From CAZTAO01 sp964611645 (GTDB lineage Bacteria; Armatimonadota; UBA5829): a stretch of 18,181 nt of DNA. Made by a program: the position numbers and the translations under genes. Below are positions 5,884-15,673 of the stretch, piece after piece. The notes beneath the pieces were generated by a model. It was not told where the DNA came from, ran no database searches, and saw only the letters and a list, made by a program, of their open reading frames with translations. Every line of letters begins with the position of its first letter. Position 1 is the stretch's first letter. The DNA is taken from contig CAZTAO010000076.1 in the NCBI GenBank assembly GCA_964611645.1, positions 1-18,181 of the forward strand, written 5' to 3'.

Positions 5884-6336
5884 TCAGAGCCTTACTTTCG
5901 GGGGGGGTTCGTTGAGCACGAGCCAGTATAGCCCCAAGTGTTCCATAGCCTTGGCGAACTGGAGGAAATCGACTGGCTTGCAGATGTAGCTGTTTACTCC
6001 GAGGTCGTACCCGGCGGCGACATCTTGCTCTTCTTTGGACGAGGTCATAATGACTACGGGCACACGACGGGTCCGCACGTCGGCCCGAATCTGGCGCAGG
6101 ACTTCCAGGCCGTCGACTTTTGGCAGCTTCAGGTCAAGCAAAACCAGGGCGGGGAGATCGGTTATGTCTCTGCCCGCGTATTCGCCTGTGGCGAACAGAT
6201 AATCCAAGGCCGCCTCACCGTCCTCGGCTACCAGCAGGTCATTGGTGATCCGGCTTCTGCTGAACGCTCTCTGCGTTAGCTCGATGTCGCTTGGATTGTC
6301 TTCGACCAACAGTATGATTCGCGCGTCGTGGCTCAT
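5884..6336 (-). CDS. Stand-alone response regulator receiver protein (Rcp1-like)
   Basis: This 150-aa protein is a single receiver domain with no output domain. The acidic pocket is E12/D13 (LLVEDNPSD), the phosphoacceptor is D68 (LVLLDLKLPKVDG), the switch Thr is T98 (VIMTSSKEEQD) and the conserved Lys is K120 (YICKPVDF). The longer beta3 approach (LDYLFATGEYAGRDITDLPALVLLDL) and C-terminal EHLGLYWLVLNEPP are typical of receivers paired with bacteriophytochrome or multi-PAS kinases. Its ATG overlaps the TGA of the membrane kinase by 4 nt, so it is translationally coupled and most likely phosphorylated by that kinase, perhaps also by the giant kinase upstream. Output must be by protein contact or phosphotransfer to something outside the window. 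Confidence 0.93.
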   Translation of the reverse strand: MSHDARIILLVEDNPSDIELTQRAFSRSRITNDLLVAEDGEAALDYLFATGEYAGRDITDLPALVLLDLKLPKVDGLEVLRQIRADVRTRRVPVVIMTSSKEEQDVAAGYDLGVNSYICKPVDFLQFAKAMEHLGLYWLVLNEPPPKVRL

Positions 6337-8144
6337 TTCCCATCCCCCAGCGTAAAGAAAAACGTTGCTCCACAGTCTACTTTCGCATTCGCCCAGACTT
6401 CTCCTCCGTGTCTGTGGACAATTCGTTGAACAATGGCCAGTCCCACCCCGGTTCCTCGGAACTCCTTTGCTCCGTGCAAACGCTGGAACACGCCAAAGAG
6501 CTTGGCGGCGTACTTCATGTCAAAGCCCGCGCCGTTGTCCCGAACCCAGTAAATGACTTCGTCACCACGCTTCTCCGCACCTGCCTCGATCACTGCCTGT
6601 TCCCGATGGGAGGAGAACTTGATCGCGTTCCCCAGCAGTTGCGTCCAGACCTGTCGAAGCAATCTGGGATCGCCGTTTGCAGAGGGCATTGGATCAATCT
6701 TGAAGTCCATTCTTTCTTGATCGTCTTGGGTGGTCATCTCGACAAACACCGAGCGCGCCAGATCTGCCATGTCCACGGACGACGGCTGGAACTCAGCCCT
6801 TCCAATGCGTGAAAATGCCAGCAGGTCATCGATCACCCTGCCCATATCCTGTGCGCTCTCGTAGACAACCGAACACAGGCGCCGGCCTTCACTGTCCATT
6901 TCCGCGCCATAGTCCTCGAGAAGAATTCGGCTGAACCCGTTTACCGCGCGAAGCGGTGCGCGCAGGTCGTGCGACACGGAATACGAGAAGCCTTCCAGTT
7001 CCTTCATCGAGGCTTCCAACTCAGCGGTGCGCTCGCGGACCCGTTCTTCCAGCCTCTCGTTGAGGGCCACTATCTCCTCTTCCGCTTTCTTCCGCGGGGT
7101 GATGTCCGCGATACTGGACAGAATGCAGTTCTGGTCCCTGAGGGAAAGAACCTGGGCGGAGAACAGCCCCGTCATGGTCTGCCCGCTCTTCTTCCTGAAC
7201 TGGAATTCGCACCCGACTACGTTCTCGCCGCTCGACAGTCTAGCAACCGTCGCCTCCCTGTCCCCTTCGTTGACCCAGAGTCCAAGGTCATGGCTTGTCT
7301 TCTCACCAATATCCTCGCGTGTGTAGCCGGTGATTGAGAAGAATGCCTCGTTAACGTCAACAAACCTTCCGTCTTGTGCGCGTGTGATGGTGATGGCGTA
7401 AGGCGAGGTCCGAAACGCCAGCGCGAATTTCTCTTCGCTTTCGCGCAGCGCCACTTCGGCCAGCTTGCGCTCAGCAATGTCTTTCTCCAGCTCGGACGAC
7501 AGGCGGCGGTTGACCATCAGCGACAAAGCAAATGTCAGGCCGATGGCCAGCATCTGGTAGATTATGATCACCAGCACATCGTGGAGTTGGGAGGCAAACA
7601 GATCGACGGAAGGAGGAGTGGCTACATCCGCAAAGACGCGAGCCAGGCTGAACAACGAGTAGGCAGCGAAGATCACTCCCACCGGTCGGGTGTCCCTCCG
7701 CATCTCCACATCCACCCGGCGCAGCATAAGCCATGCTATCTGTGAACACACGGCCAGCAGAGCCAGAGAGAGGAGGATGTTGCGCGCCTGCAAACTTGGC
7801 TGCACAAACGTGAAGTATGCCTGGAGGAAGACAAATACTGCGAGCACAATGTAGTTATGGCGCTGTGAACTCACCTTGTCGGTGTAGCGTTCCAGACCTA
7901 TGTAGAGTAACACGGATGCGCCGACGACAAGTGGGCTGCCGAGCATTATGGAGAGATCTGCCGGTACAATTCCGCGCAGGATAATCAGCGACACTGCGAG
8001 AAACTGCAGGACATAGTCCGCCAGCCAGAACCCCAGCCCCCTGAAACGCGTGCGGTTTACAAGCCAGATTGAAAGCAGCACACCCGTGCAGATCGCATCG
8101 CTCAGGATGTAGCCGAATAGGACGGTCTTCATGTCCAAATGCAT
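6333..8144 (-). CDS. Membrane sensor histidine kinase (multi-pass sensor, PAS, HisKA, HATPase)
   Basis: This 603-aa protein has an N-terminal membrane domain of about seven helices (residues 8-212). A signalling linker and one PAS domain (about 232-350, with YAITITRAQDGRFVDVNEAFFSITGY) follow. A coiled coil (355-385) leads to a HisKA domain with phosphoacceptor H392 (SVSHDLRAPLRAV). The HATPase domain has an N box at N506 (LLGNAIKFS), a G1 box at 536-542 (DNGAGFD) and a G2 box at 564-570 (GTGVGLA). It looks fully active. The ligand of the membrane domain is unknown; it is MASE-like in layout, but I cannot name the family. ATG 8144 has AGAGG 12 nt upstream; ATG 8132 (MKTVLFGY) is a possible alternative. 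It follows the giant kinase by 55 nt and overlaps the receiver gene by 4 nt. Confidence 0.92.
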   Translation of the reverse strand: MHLDMKTVLFGYILSDAICTGVLLSIWLVNRTRFRGLGFWLADYVLQFLAVSLIILRGIVPADLSIMLGSPLVVGASVLLYIGLERYTDKVSSQRHNYIVLAVFVFLQAYFTFVQPSLQARNILLSLALLAVCSQIAWLMLRRVDVEMRRDTRPVGVIFAAYSLFSLARVFADVATPPSVDLFASQLHDVLVIIIYQMLAIGLTFALSLMVNRRLSSELEKDIAERKLAEVALRESEEKFALAFRTSPYAITITRAQDGRFVDVNEAFFSITGYTREDIGEKTSHDLGLWVNEGDREATVARLSSGENVVGCEFQFRKKSGQTMTGLFSAQVLSLRDQNCILSSIADITPRKKAEEEIVALNERLEERVRERTAELEASMKELEGFSYSVSHDLRAPLRAVNGFSRILLEDYGAEMDSEGRRLCSVVYESAQDMGRVIDDLLAFSRIGRAEFQPSSVDMADLARSVFVEMTTQDDQERMDFKIDPMPSANGDPRLLRQVWTQLLGNAIKFSSHREQAVIEAGAEKRGDEVIYWVRDNGAGFDMKYAAKLFGVFQRLHGAKEFRGTGVGLAIVQRIVHRHGGEVWANAKVDCGATFFFTLGDGK

Positions 8145-8199
8145 TATCCGAGTTTACCTCTGCTTGCTATCGGTCGGCGTATTGGCTCGCCACTGTGCA

Positions 8200-11100
8200 C
8201 TATGCAGTCTCTCCCAGGGTGAAGTAGAATGTTGCGCCGTCACCTACTTTTGCATCCGCCCAGATTTCTCCTCCGTGCCGGTGGATAATACGCTGGACGG
8301 TCACCAGCCCAATGCCGGTGCCTGGGTAGTCGGCATCCTTATGCATTCTCTGGAACGGGACGAAGAGCTTGTCCGCGTAGGCCATATCAAAGCCCGCGCC
8401 GTTGTCCTTTACGTAGAATGCGGGTCGGCCATAGACCAAAGTAGTTCCGAACTCTACTCGCGCCTGCTGCCGCTTCGCAGTGAACTTCACAGCATTGCTC
8501 AGCAGGTTCTCCAGCACAATCTCCAGCAGGCGGCCATCTCCTTCAACCGTTAGTCCAAGCTCGATCACGCATTCGATGTCGCGTTCCGGCAGGGAGGCCT
8601 TCAGCCTTTCCAAGACTCCACCCGCCAAGCTGGAAACATCCAGTGTCTGAACTTGCATGTCCGTCTTGGTCAGGCGGGAGAGTTTCAGCAGATCATCCAC
8701 CAGGCTGCCCATTCGCTTGGCTTCACCCTGCACACGTTGCAGGAAAGTATTCCCCTGCTCGTCAAGACTCTCTCCATAGTCCTCCATTAGCGCCTGGCTC
8801 ATGCCGCTGATTCGGATAATGGGCGCTCGCAGGTCGTGCGAAACCGAATGTGAGAATGCCTCCAGTTCCTTGTTAGCCATCGACAACTGCGCGGTCCTCT
8901 CCTCAACCCGCGTCTCGAGTTGCTCATTGAACCGTCGTATTTCCTCTTCCTCTCGCATACGGGCCAGAGCAATCCCTATGCTTGCTCCCAATCCCTCCAG
9001 GAAGTTGATAGTACCCTGAGTAAACCTGTCGCGTCGATGGTCGTTGTATTGCGCAAGCCCGATGATCTCGTCTCCGACCCTGAGGGGGATCAGGGCTACC
9101 GATTCGTAACCTTCACCGTTGCAGCGATTGCGCGTGCGCGCCTGTCGCTCATTCTCAGTGGTGGAAGCCAGGAGTTCCGAGGTGCTGTTGGTCCAGAAGC
9201 TGCCCCTCTCGGTGAAGAATGGCAGCGATGGGTCAGTTCTGCCGCAGAGTATGTTTCCACACATACATGCAAGAACCGGTTTTCCATCGGCGTCGCGTTC
9301 GACCTGGCCATCCCTGTTTCTCTCGCACAAGAACCGCTCCGCCAGCACGAAACTCCCTGGGAAGCCGTTTGTCACGTAGTATGGGAAATCCTCTTCTTCC
9401 CTGAGCCGGATACCGGCGCACTCGATGCCCAGATGCTCTTGCACAAGCTGCAGAATGCTGTCGATGGTTGTCGTTGATTCATCGGGGTCATTGAGCAGTT
9501 CCAGGGTTCGCCTTACTAGTCTCTGGCGATCCTCGGCCTGCTTTCGCTCGGTAACGTCATCAAAAATGACGCATATCTCGCCGGACGGCAGTCTATAGAC
9601 GAAGTTCTCGACCCAGAAAGCCAGTCGCCCGTCATCGTAACGGGTTGTTGGGTGGTGCTGGGCTATACCAGTGTGCCAGACATTCTGCATTACCTCAAAC
9701 AGGCCTATCTGCTTCACGCCTGGGAAGACCTCGGTAACTCGTCGTCCCAATATGTCTTTACGCTGTACCTTCGTGGAACGCTCGGCTGCGGGGTTGAATT
9801 CGGCAATCACAAAGTCTTCGCCATCGCCTACCACCGCGTATACCGCCACGCTGTTGCTCATATTCTCAAATAGCTCTCGTAACCGCTCCTCGCTCTCTCG
9901 CAGCATAGCTTCGGCGTGCTTTCGCTCGGTGATGTCAAGGCAATGGCCGATGTAGCCCAGGAAGTGGCCATCGCCGTCGTAGCGCGGTTTTCCATCGTCT
10001 TGTATCCAGCAGAACTCGCCGTCGTGTCTACGGAGTCGGTAGTCCATGCTGAATGACTCTTGTCTGCTGAATGAGGTTACATACGTTTCGACACACTGCT
10101 CCAGATCATCCGGATGCACGCCCTCAACCCATCCGTCGCCCATTTCTTGCTCCAGACTTCGGCCTGTGAACTGCAGCCAAGTCTGGTTGAAGTAGTTGCA
10201 CTTCATGTCGAGGCCGGATGTCCAGATGAGCGCCTGACCGGAATCGGCCAGCGTACGATACTGAACCTCGCTTTCTCGCAGCGACTCTTCCGCCCGCTTG
10301 CGCTCTATGGCCGCGGCAAGGCTGTTGGCGACTGCCTCCAGAAACTCCACTTCCCGCGGGTTATGCTTGTGGCCTTCCTTCACATAGAGGGCGAGGACAC
10401 CCAGGACGCGATCGCCGGACAGGATCGGCACACAGTAGTGCCCATGTGGACTGATGCCGTCAAAGCGAGTCTCGTGCTGTTCGTCCACGCAGTCCACAAA
10501 CTGCGTGGTTCGCGTCCTGGCCGCCTTGCCGCAGATGCAGTGGCCGAACGGGACTGCCGCACACAGCGAGAGGAGGGCCTCACGGAAGCCTCGGTGAGTC
10601 TCCAGGCGCAGGGTCTCGCAATCCCTGTCCGTCAGGAATACCGCTCCCCTGGCTTCAAACGCCAGCCAGTCGAGGGACAGAACCAGGTCGAGCGCGCGGC
10701 CAAGAAAGTCCGTTGTGGAGATGTTCTCCAGGGACAGCCTTAGCAAGGAACTCATGGCGGACTGCATCTGGTGGTTCAGCAGAAGCTCTCTTTCCGCCAA
10801 CTCACGTTCGGTGATGTCTCTGGAAACCCCTACTGTCATGACGACATTGCCACTGCCATCGAGGATCGGCGACTTTATCGTGTTGAACTGGCGGACCTCC
10901 CCGTCGTAGCGCGTGACGGGTTCTCTTGGGATGTCTAGCTGCTCGCCAGTCTCGAATACCGCAGCGTCGTCCTTTACGTATTGAAGCGTGTTGTCAGGCT
11001 CAGCGAACGGGGCATCGATAGTCTCATGCAACTGCTCGTTGGTCATTCCGTAATAGTCCGTGAATGCTTTGTTCGCCCAGACTATCTTTGAACCCGGCCC

Positions 11101-14100
11101 CTTGCACAGCACCAGATCGGAGATTGCGTCGAGCATCTGTCGGTACATCCGCTCCGTTTCCCGGAGCCTGGTTTCCATCTCCTTTCGCTCAGTGATATCG
11201 AGGTTCACTACTATCGCGGCTTCGACCTGCCCATCGTCGTCTAAGACCGGCGCGCTGTAGTTAAGAATGGTCTTCTTGAGGCCGTCAAAACAGTCAATCT
11301 CGAGTTCCTCATCCAGTACGGTGACACCCTCATTGACCGAATGCGCTAGCGCCCAGTCATCCGGCGCGATCTCCTCGCCGGAAGGCATTCGGCGGGCTTT
11401 GAATACTCCGTATTCATCCTGGTTCACAAGTGGTTCGGCGCCCCAGATTCTCAGCCCTGCCGGGTTGCCCTTCACTAGTTGTCCCGTTCCATCCGCAAAC
11501 CACAGACCGACGGGGAGAATGTCGAACACCTTGGAAAGGAGGCTCTCGCGCCTGCGTAGTTCAACTTCCGCAGCCTTGCGCTTGGTGATGTTTCGAACGA
11601 ATACCAGGTGAGCGCTTCTTGCCTGGTACCCTATTGGCACCGCCGTTGTTTCGACCGGCACCCGTGACCCGTCCAGCCGCATGTACTCCTGGTCCATGAG
11701 TGGTGCCGGTTCTCCAGTCTCGCATTGAAACTGAATTCGCTCCACTATGCCATCGTGGTACTCGGGAGCTATCCGATCCATAAACTCCTTGCCAAGCAGG
11801 TCTTCGGGACAAGCTGCGCCCAGGAGGCTCACCATGGCCTCGTTCACGTAAACAAACCGTCCTTCGCTTTGCACGAATATGGCGTCGGGCGCGGCTTCAA
11901 ACAGAGATCGGAAGCGCGCCTCGCTTTCGCGCAGAGCCTCTTGGGCGAGTTTGCGATTGGTGATGTCCTGGAGAAATGCCACAATGCGATTGCCGTCGGT
12001 ACTCTGATACTTGACGCTGACCGCGACGTCTAAAAGGCTCCCATCCTTGCGGCGGTGCTGGGACTCAAAGCGGTCCTCTCCCTGCTCGGCGATTCTTCGG
12101 ATGCGGTCGGCGGTGTCTTCATCCGCTTCGGCGGCCTCCAGGTCGGCAACCCGCATGGTCAGCAGTTCCTGTTCACTGTAGCCGCTCATCCGGCAGTATG
12201 CTTCATTGACCTCGAGCAGATTCCCCTGCATGTCCACCAGCCAGAAGCCGTCCATGGCCGTGTGCAGGATTGTTCTGTGACGTTCTTCGCTCTCCCGCAG
12301 CGCCTGCTCGGCCTGTTTGGCGGGGGTGACGTCCCAGATTGTGCCAATGACTATGACCGGCTGGCCCGCCTGGTCCCGAATGATACTGCCGCGAGCGTTT
12401 ATGTAGTGCGCGCTCCCGTCTTGCCAGATCACCCGGTATTCCGGCGCGTACGGCGCTTTCCCGGCGATGGCTTTCGCTAGGCTCTCCCGGACGCTCTCCC
12501 GGTCGTCGGGGTGTAATACCGTGAGGAAGCGTTCCTCTGTCCCGTCGAACTCCGCTGGGTCTATTCCCAGAAGATGGCAAGTCTGATCGTCAAAGATACG
12601 CGTATTCGCAGCGATGTCCAGTTCCCACACGCCCATCTGGGATGAGGTCAGCGCGAGATCCAGCCTCTCTTCACTGGCGCGCAGAGCTTCTTGCGCTCGC
12701 TTGAATTCATCAATGTCAGTGCACGTACCAAACCACTTGAGAACTCTGCCCTGGGCGTCCATCACAGGCACTCCGCGGATCAGCCACCATTTGTACTCAC
12801 CATCCGCACGGCGCAGGCGACATTCAACTGAGTATGTGGCAAGATTGGTCGTCGCGTTCTGCCAGGCATCCCACGCGCGTTGCTGGTCGTCAGGATGGAA
12901 AGGTTTATTCCAACCGTGGCCGTAACTCTCCTCCAGCGTCTGCCCCGTATAGTCGATCCACTGCTGATTGAAGTAGATATTCCAGCCGTCCGGACGGGTA
13001 ACCCACACGATCTGCGGCATGGACTCGGCCAACGTGCGGAACTCGCGTTCACTTACCAGCAGCGCTTCCTCGGCCTGTTTGCGCTCAGTGATGTCGGTAA
13101 ACGTGGCGAAGGCGGCTAATGGTTTGGATTCTCCGGGTCTGAACTGTGGCACGGCGCTGACCAGTATCCAGCGAAGACCGTCTAGCCTGGGATTGTGCAC
13201 TCCCATAAGGACATCGTCGGCATTCTTGCCCGTCTTCAGGGCAAGGACTATCGGGTGCTCGTCTGCCGGGAAGTCCGTGCCGTCCTCACGCACGGCGCGC
13301 CAACGAGGGTCCCTCGATGTTCGGTTGTGCATCTCGTCCCATGTCAGGCCGAGGATCCTCTGGGCCGCAGGATTCCCCGAGGCTATCCGCCCATCGGCAT
13401 TCTCGTATATTACGCCGATATCCATCGACTCGTACAGTGAGCGGAACTTCTCTTCGCTCTCTCGCAGAGCCTCTTCCGCCAACTTGCGCTCAGTGACGTC
13501 ATTGAAAGTGACAATGAGGTTGTCACCCCGGAATGTTGCATATAGTTCGCAGATGCAGACGGAACCGTCGTGGCGAGTGACTCGGTATTCTCCGGCGTTG
13601 ACCGTAAGTCCGGACAGCCTCGCCTCTTCCACGGCAGGCTTCCATCGCTCAACTACGTCGCGCCGGTATTCCGGATCGGGGTACGCCAACTGGTACCACT
13701 CAGGTGTGGACGGCGCGGTATGTCCGAAGAGTGTGAGGGCGCTGCGACTCCAGAAAAGAATCTTGTTATCCTGGAGGTCAACCAGGGCAACGGGGAACGG
13801 GGTTGCGTCGAGCGTAGTCAGGAGTCTTGCCTCGCTCTCCTTCAGAGCTTCTTCAGCCCGCTTGCGCTCGGTCGTGTTCCTGAAGTATCCGATCAGGCCA
13901 GTAACCTGACCCTGGTCATCCGTTCTGGGTACATACGATCCCTCAAAGTACTCCGGTCTGCCGTCCTTGGAAATCAGCGACGTTTCATAATGCATAGGTT
14001 CGCCGGATTCCATGACCAGAGTCTTGGCTTGTGTGAGCAGATCGGCTTCTTCTTTGGGCAGGAAGACATAGTCTGTCTTTCCGATCATGTCATCTTCACT

Positions 14101-15594
14101 AAGGCCCAATTGGGGATTGATGACAAACGTGTATCGCAGTTGGCGATCCTGCATCACAATGTGGTCCGGGGTGTTGGAAGCGATTGCCCTGAAGCGTTCC
14201 TCACTCTCTCGCAGCGCTATCTCCGCCAGCTTGCGTTCGGTGATGTCCAGATCGAGACCGACCACACTGCGGACCGCGCCGGCCTCATCAAGAACCGGGT
14301 CGGTAGTGCACTGGATGTGCCGGATGGAACCATCGGGGTGGGCAATCCTGTACTCCACCGAGTCTCTGCACTTCTCAGCGATTACTCGCGCCAGCGATGC
14401 CTCTGCGAGAGCGCGATCTTCGGGGACTACTAGCTCCAGCCACAACTCGTGGGTTGGCTCTGTCTCTCTTGGAATCCCGAACATATCGTGAGTTCGCGCA
14501 TCCCAGACCGAGGTGTTGGTTCTGAGGTCCAGCCCCCAGATGCCCATCGAACCGGACGCAACCGCCGTGGAAAGCCGCTCCTCGCTTTGTCGCAGAGCCT
14601 CTTCGGCCAGCTTGCGATCGGTGATGTTCTCATGTGCAATCGCGACCATGTGAGAGCCGATCCCGGCGAAATGGGTGACGCGACCGATGAACCAACGCTG
14701 CTCATCAGGAGAGTGGCACGGGTATTCCATCTCAAATTCAGAGCGTGTGCCGGCCATGACTTCACGGATTCCGGCTGCAAACTCCCGTGCGCCTTCGGAT
14801 CCCAAGCCTGTGGCTGCATCGCAGACCGCCAGATAGTCCGCCCCGACACCGGTGCTGCCCAGACTCTCTGCTCTCCGCTTTCCGTTCTCTGCTATTGGTG
14901 TGGGCGGGTTGGCTTCGGCGAAGTCCAACCACGCCTTGTTCACGGCTACAACGATACCGTTCCCATCGATAACGCAGATGTGCGCCGATAGCGCATCCAT
15001 CGTAGACCGCGCAAACTCACGGCTCTCTACTAGAACGCTCTCTGCCCGTTTGCTCTCGGCGATGTCTATCACGGCAATCCGGCACACATCGCTGTCCCCG
15101 GGGATTGAAGCCTCTATCCGCACGTAGGTCGAGCCGCTATCTTCGCTGAGCATAACCACCTCGCACGACTGCTTGGTGAGGCTTTCAAACGCCTTCGTTA
15201 GAAATGCGGCGAATGCGGGTCGGAACTCCGGCGCGATAAAATGTCTGAAGCTCCGGTTTACCAGTTTGGAGCGTTCAATGCCAATAAGGCTTGCGCCCGT
15301 TAGATTCGCTTGGTGAATGATGCCATTGAAGTCGAGGGTGAAGTAGCCGATAGGGGCGAAATCATACAGGCCGGTGTACAGGTCCAGGTTTGCCTCTGCC
15401 TCTGCCCGTGACAGCCGGAGTTCCTCGTTCTGCATCTCCAGCTCAATCTGGTGAACCTGCAACTCGTGGACCAGGCGCGTTTGATCTGTCTCGGCACGGC
15501 GCTGAGGAGACTCGGCCCCGGCCGAAATCAGCTTCTCTTCCGCTTTCCGGCGCAGATCGACAACATCCAGTGTGGGAGCGTTGCCCTTCTTCAC
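8200..15594 (-). CDS. Giant soluble histidine kinase with 14 PAS and 2 GAF domains
   Basis: This 2464-aa kinase has no membrane segment. An N-terminal coiled coil (about 38-70, LVHELQVHQIELEMQNEELR) leads into twelve successive PAS domains ending at about residues 182, 328, 454, 577, 703, 838, 968, 1093, 1214, 1339, 1470 and 1599. Then come a GAF domain (about 1610-1766), PAS13 (to 1892), PAS14 (to 2018) and a second GAF with a CxC pair (ACMCG) and RNRC (about 2030-2215). Most domains end in a DITERKxAEEALRESEERF-type linker. The kinase core has H2253 (SVSHDLRAPI), N2367 (LLSNAVKF), a G1 box at D2397 (DNGAGFDM) and GTGIGL. The start is GTG 15594, set by GGAGGA 6 nt upstream. No receiver domain is fused, so the downstream stand-alone receiver is the natural partner. 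PAS ligands cannot be told from sequence. The count was made by reading and may be off by one. Confidence 0.93.
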   Translation of the reverse strand: MKKGNAPTLDVVDLRRKAEEKLISAGAESPQRRAETDQTRLVHELQVHQIELEMQNEELRLSRAEAEANLDLYTGLYDFAPIGYFTLDFNGIIHQANLTGASLIGIERSKLVNRSFRHFIAPEFRPAFAAFLTKAFESLTKQSCEVVMLSEDSGSTYVRIEASIPGDSDVCRIAVIDIAESKRAESVLVESREFARSTMDALSAHICVIDGNGIVVAVNKAWLDFAEANPPTPIAENGKRRAESLGSTGVGADYLAVCDAATGLGSEGAREFAAGIREVMAGTRSEFEMEYPCHSPDEQRWFIGRVTHFAGIGSHMVAIAHENITDRKLAEEALRQSEERLSTAVASGSMGIWGLDLRTNTSVWDARTHDMFGIPRETEPTHELWLELVVPEDRALAEASLARVIAEKCRDSVEYRIAHPDGSIRHIQCTTDPVLDEAGAVRSVVGLDLDITERKLAEIALRESEERFRAIASNTPDHIVMQDRQLRYTFVINPQLGLSEDDMIGKTDYVFLPKEEADLLTQAKTLVMESGEPMHYETSLISKDGRPEYFEGSYVPRTDDQGQVTGLIGYFRNTTERKRAEEALKESEARLLTTLDATPFPVALVDLQDNKILFWSRSALTLFGHTAPSTPEWYQLAYPDPEYRRDVVERWKPAVEEARLSGLTVNAGEYRVTRHDGSVCICELYATFRGDNLIVTFNDVTERKLAEEALRESEEKFRSLYESMDIGVIYENADGRIASGNPAAQRILGLTWDEMHNRTSRDPRWRAVREDGTDFPADEHPIVLALKTGKNADDVLMGVHNPRLDGLRWILVSAVPQFRPGESKPLAAFATFTDITERKQAEEALLVSEREFRTLAESMPQIVWVTRPDGWNIYFNQQWIDYTGQTLEESYGHGWNKPFHPDDQQRAWDAWQNATTNLATYSVECRLRRADGEYKWWLIRGVPVMDAQGRVLKWFGTCTDIDEFKRAQEALRASEERLDLALTSSQMGVWELDIAANTRIFDDQTCHLLGIDPAEFDGTEERFLTVLHPDDRESVRESLAKAIAGKAPYAPEYRVIWQDGSAHYINARGSIIRDQAGQPVIVIGTIWDVTPAKQAEQALRESEERHRTILHTAMDGFWLVDMQGNLLEVNEAYCRMSGYSEQELLTMRVADLEAAEADEDTADRIRRIAEQGEDRFESQHRRKDGSLLDVAVSVKYQSTDGNRIVAFLQDITNRKLAQEALRESEARFRSLFEAAPDAIFVQSEGRFVYVNEAMVSLLGAACPEDLLGKEFMDRIAPEYHDGIVERIQFQCETGEPAPLMDQEYMRLDGSRVPVETTAVPIGYQARSAHLVFVRNITKRKAAEVELRRRESLLSKVFDILPVGLWFADGTGQLVKGNPAGLRIWGAEPLVNQDEYGVFKARRMPSGEEIAPDDWALAHSVNEGVTVLDEELEIDCFDGLKKTILNYSAPVLDDDGQVEAAIVVNLDITERKEMETRLRETERMYRQMLDAISDLVLCKGPGSKIVWANKAFTDYYGMTNEQLHETIDAPFAEPDNTLQYVKDDAAVFETGEQLDIPREPVTRYDGEVRQFNTIKSPILDGSGNVVMTVGVSRDITERELAERELLLNHQMQSAMSSLLRLSLENISTTDFLGRALDLVLSLDWLAFEARGAVFLTDRDCETLRLETHRGFREALLSLCAAVPFGHCICGKAARTRTTQFVDCVDEQHETRFDGISPHGHYCVPILSGDRVLGVLALYVKEGHKHNPREVEFLEAVANSLAAAIERKRAEESLRESEVQYRTLADSGQALIWTSGLDMKCNYFNQTWLQFTGRSLEQEMGDGWVEGVHPDDLEQCVETYVTSFSRQESFSMDYRLRRHDGEFCWIQDDGKPRYDGDGHFLGYIGHCLDITERKHAEAMLRESEERLRELFENMSNSVAVYAVVGDGEDFVIAEFNPAAERSTKVQRKDILGRRVTEVFPGVKQIGLFEVMQNVWHTGIAQHHPTTRYDDGRLAFWVENFVYRLPSGEICVIFDDVTERKQAEDRQRLVRRTLELLNDPDESTTTIDSILQLVQEHLGIECAGIRLREEEDFPYYVTNGFPGSFVLAERFLCERNRDGQVERDADGKPVLACMCGNILCGRTDPSLPFFTERGSFWTNSTSELLASTTENERQARTRNRCNGEGYESVALIPLRVGDEIIGLAQYNDHRRDRFTQGTINFLEGLGASIGIALARMREEEEIRRFNEQLETRVEERTAQLSMANKELEAFSHSVSHDLRAPIIRISGMSQALMEDYGESLDEQGNTFLQRVQGEAKRMGSLVDDLLKLSRLTKTDMQVQTLDVSSLAGGVLERLKASLPERDIECVIELGLTVEGDGRLLEIVLENLLSNAVKFTAKRQQARVEFGTTLVYGRPAFYVKDNGAGFDMAYADKLFVPFQRMHKDADYPGTGIGLVTVQRIIHRHGGEIWADAKVGDGATFYFTLGETA

Positions 15595-15673
15595 TCTAGT
15601 CCTCCTCGCCGGCCTTGGCTCTATGCAGAATTCGACATATATTTCGCGGCAGTATAATGTTTTGGTGCGGCGT

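Noticed and set aside
13019..14433. Long plus-strand open frames of nearly 300 codons opposite the giant kinase
   Set aside because: They are antisense shadows of a high-GC coding sequence that shows continuous PAS homology. They lack family motifs and ribosome binding sites and are rich in Ser/Arg, as expected for a reversed frame.
9540..15070. Regularly spaced repeats that might be read as a CRISPR-like or other repeat array
   Set aside because: The spacing (about 375 bp) is far too long for CRISPR, and the repeats lie in frame as the linkers between PAS domains.
8200..15594. Possible hybrid kinase (fused receiver) or membrane anchor in the giant protein
   Set aside because: No D-x-LP-receiver signature and no hydrophobic stretch long enough for a membrane helix was seen on reading the whole protein.
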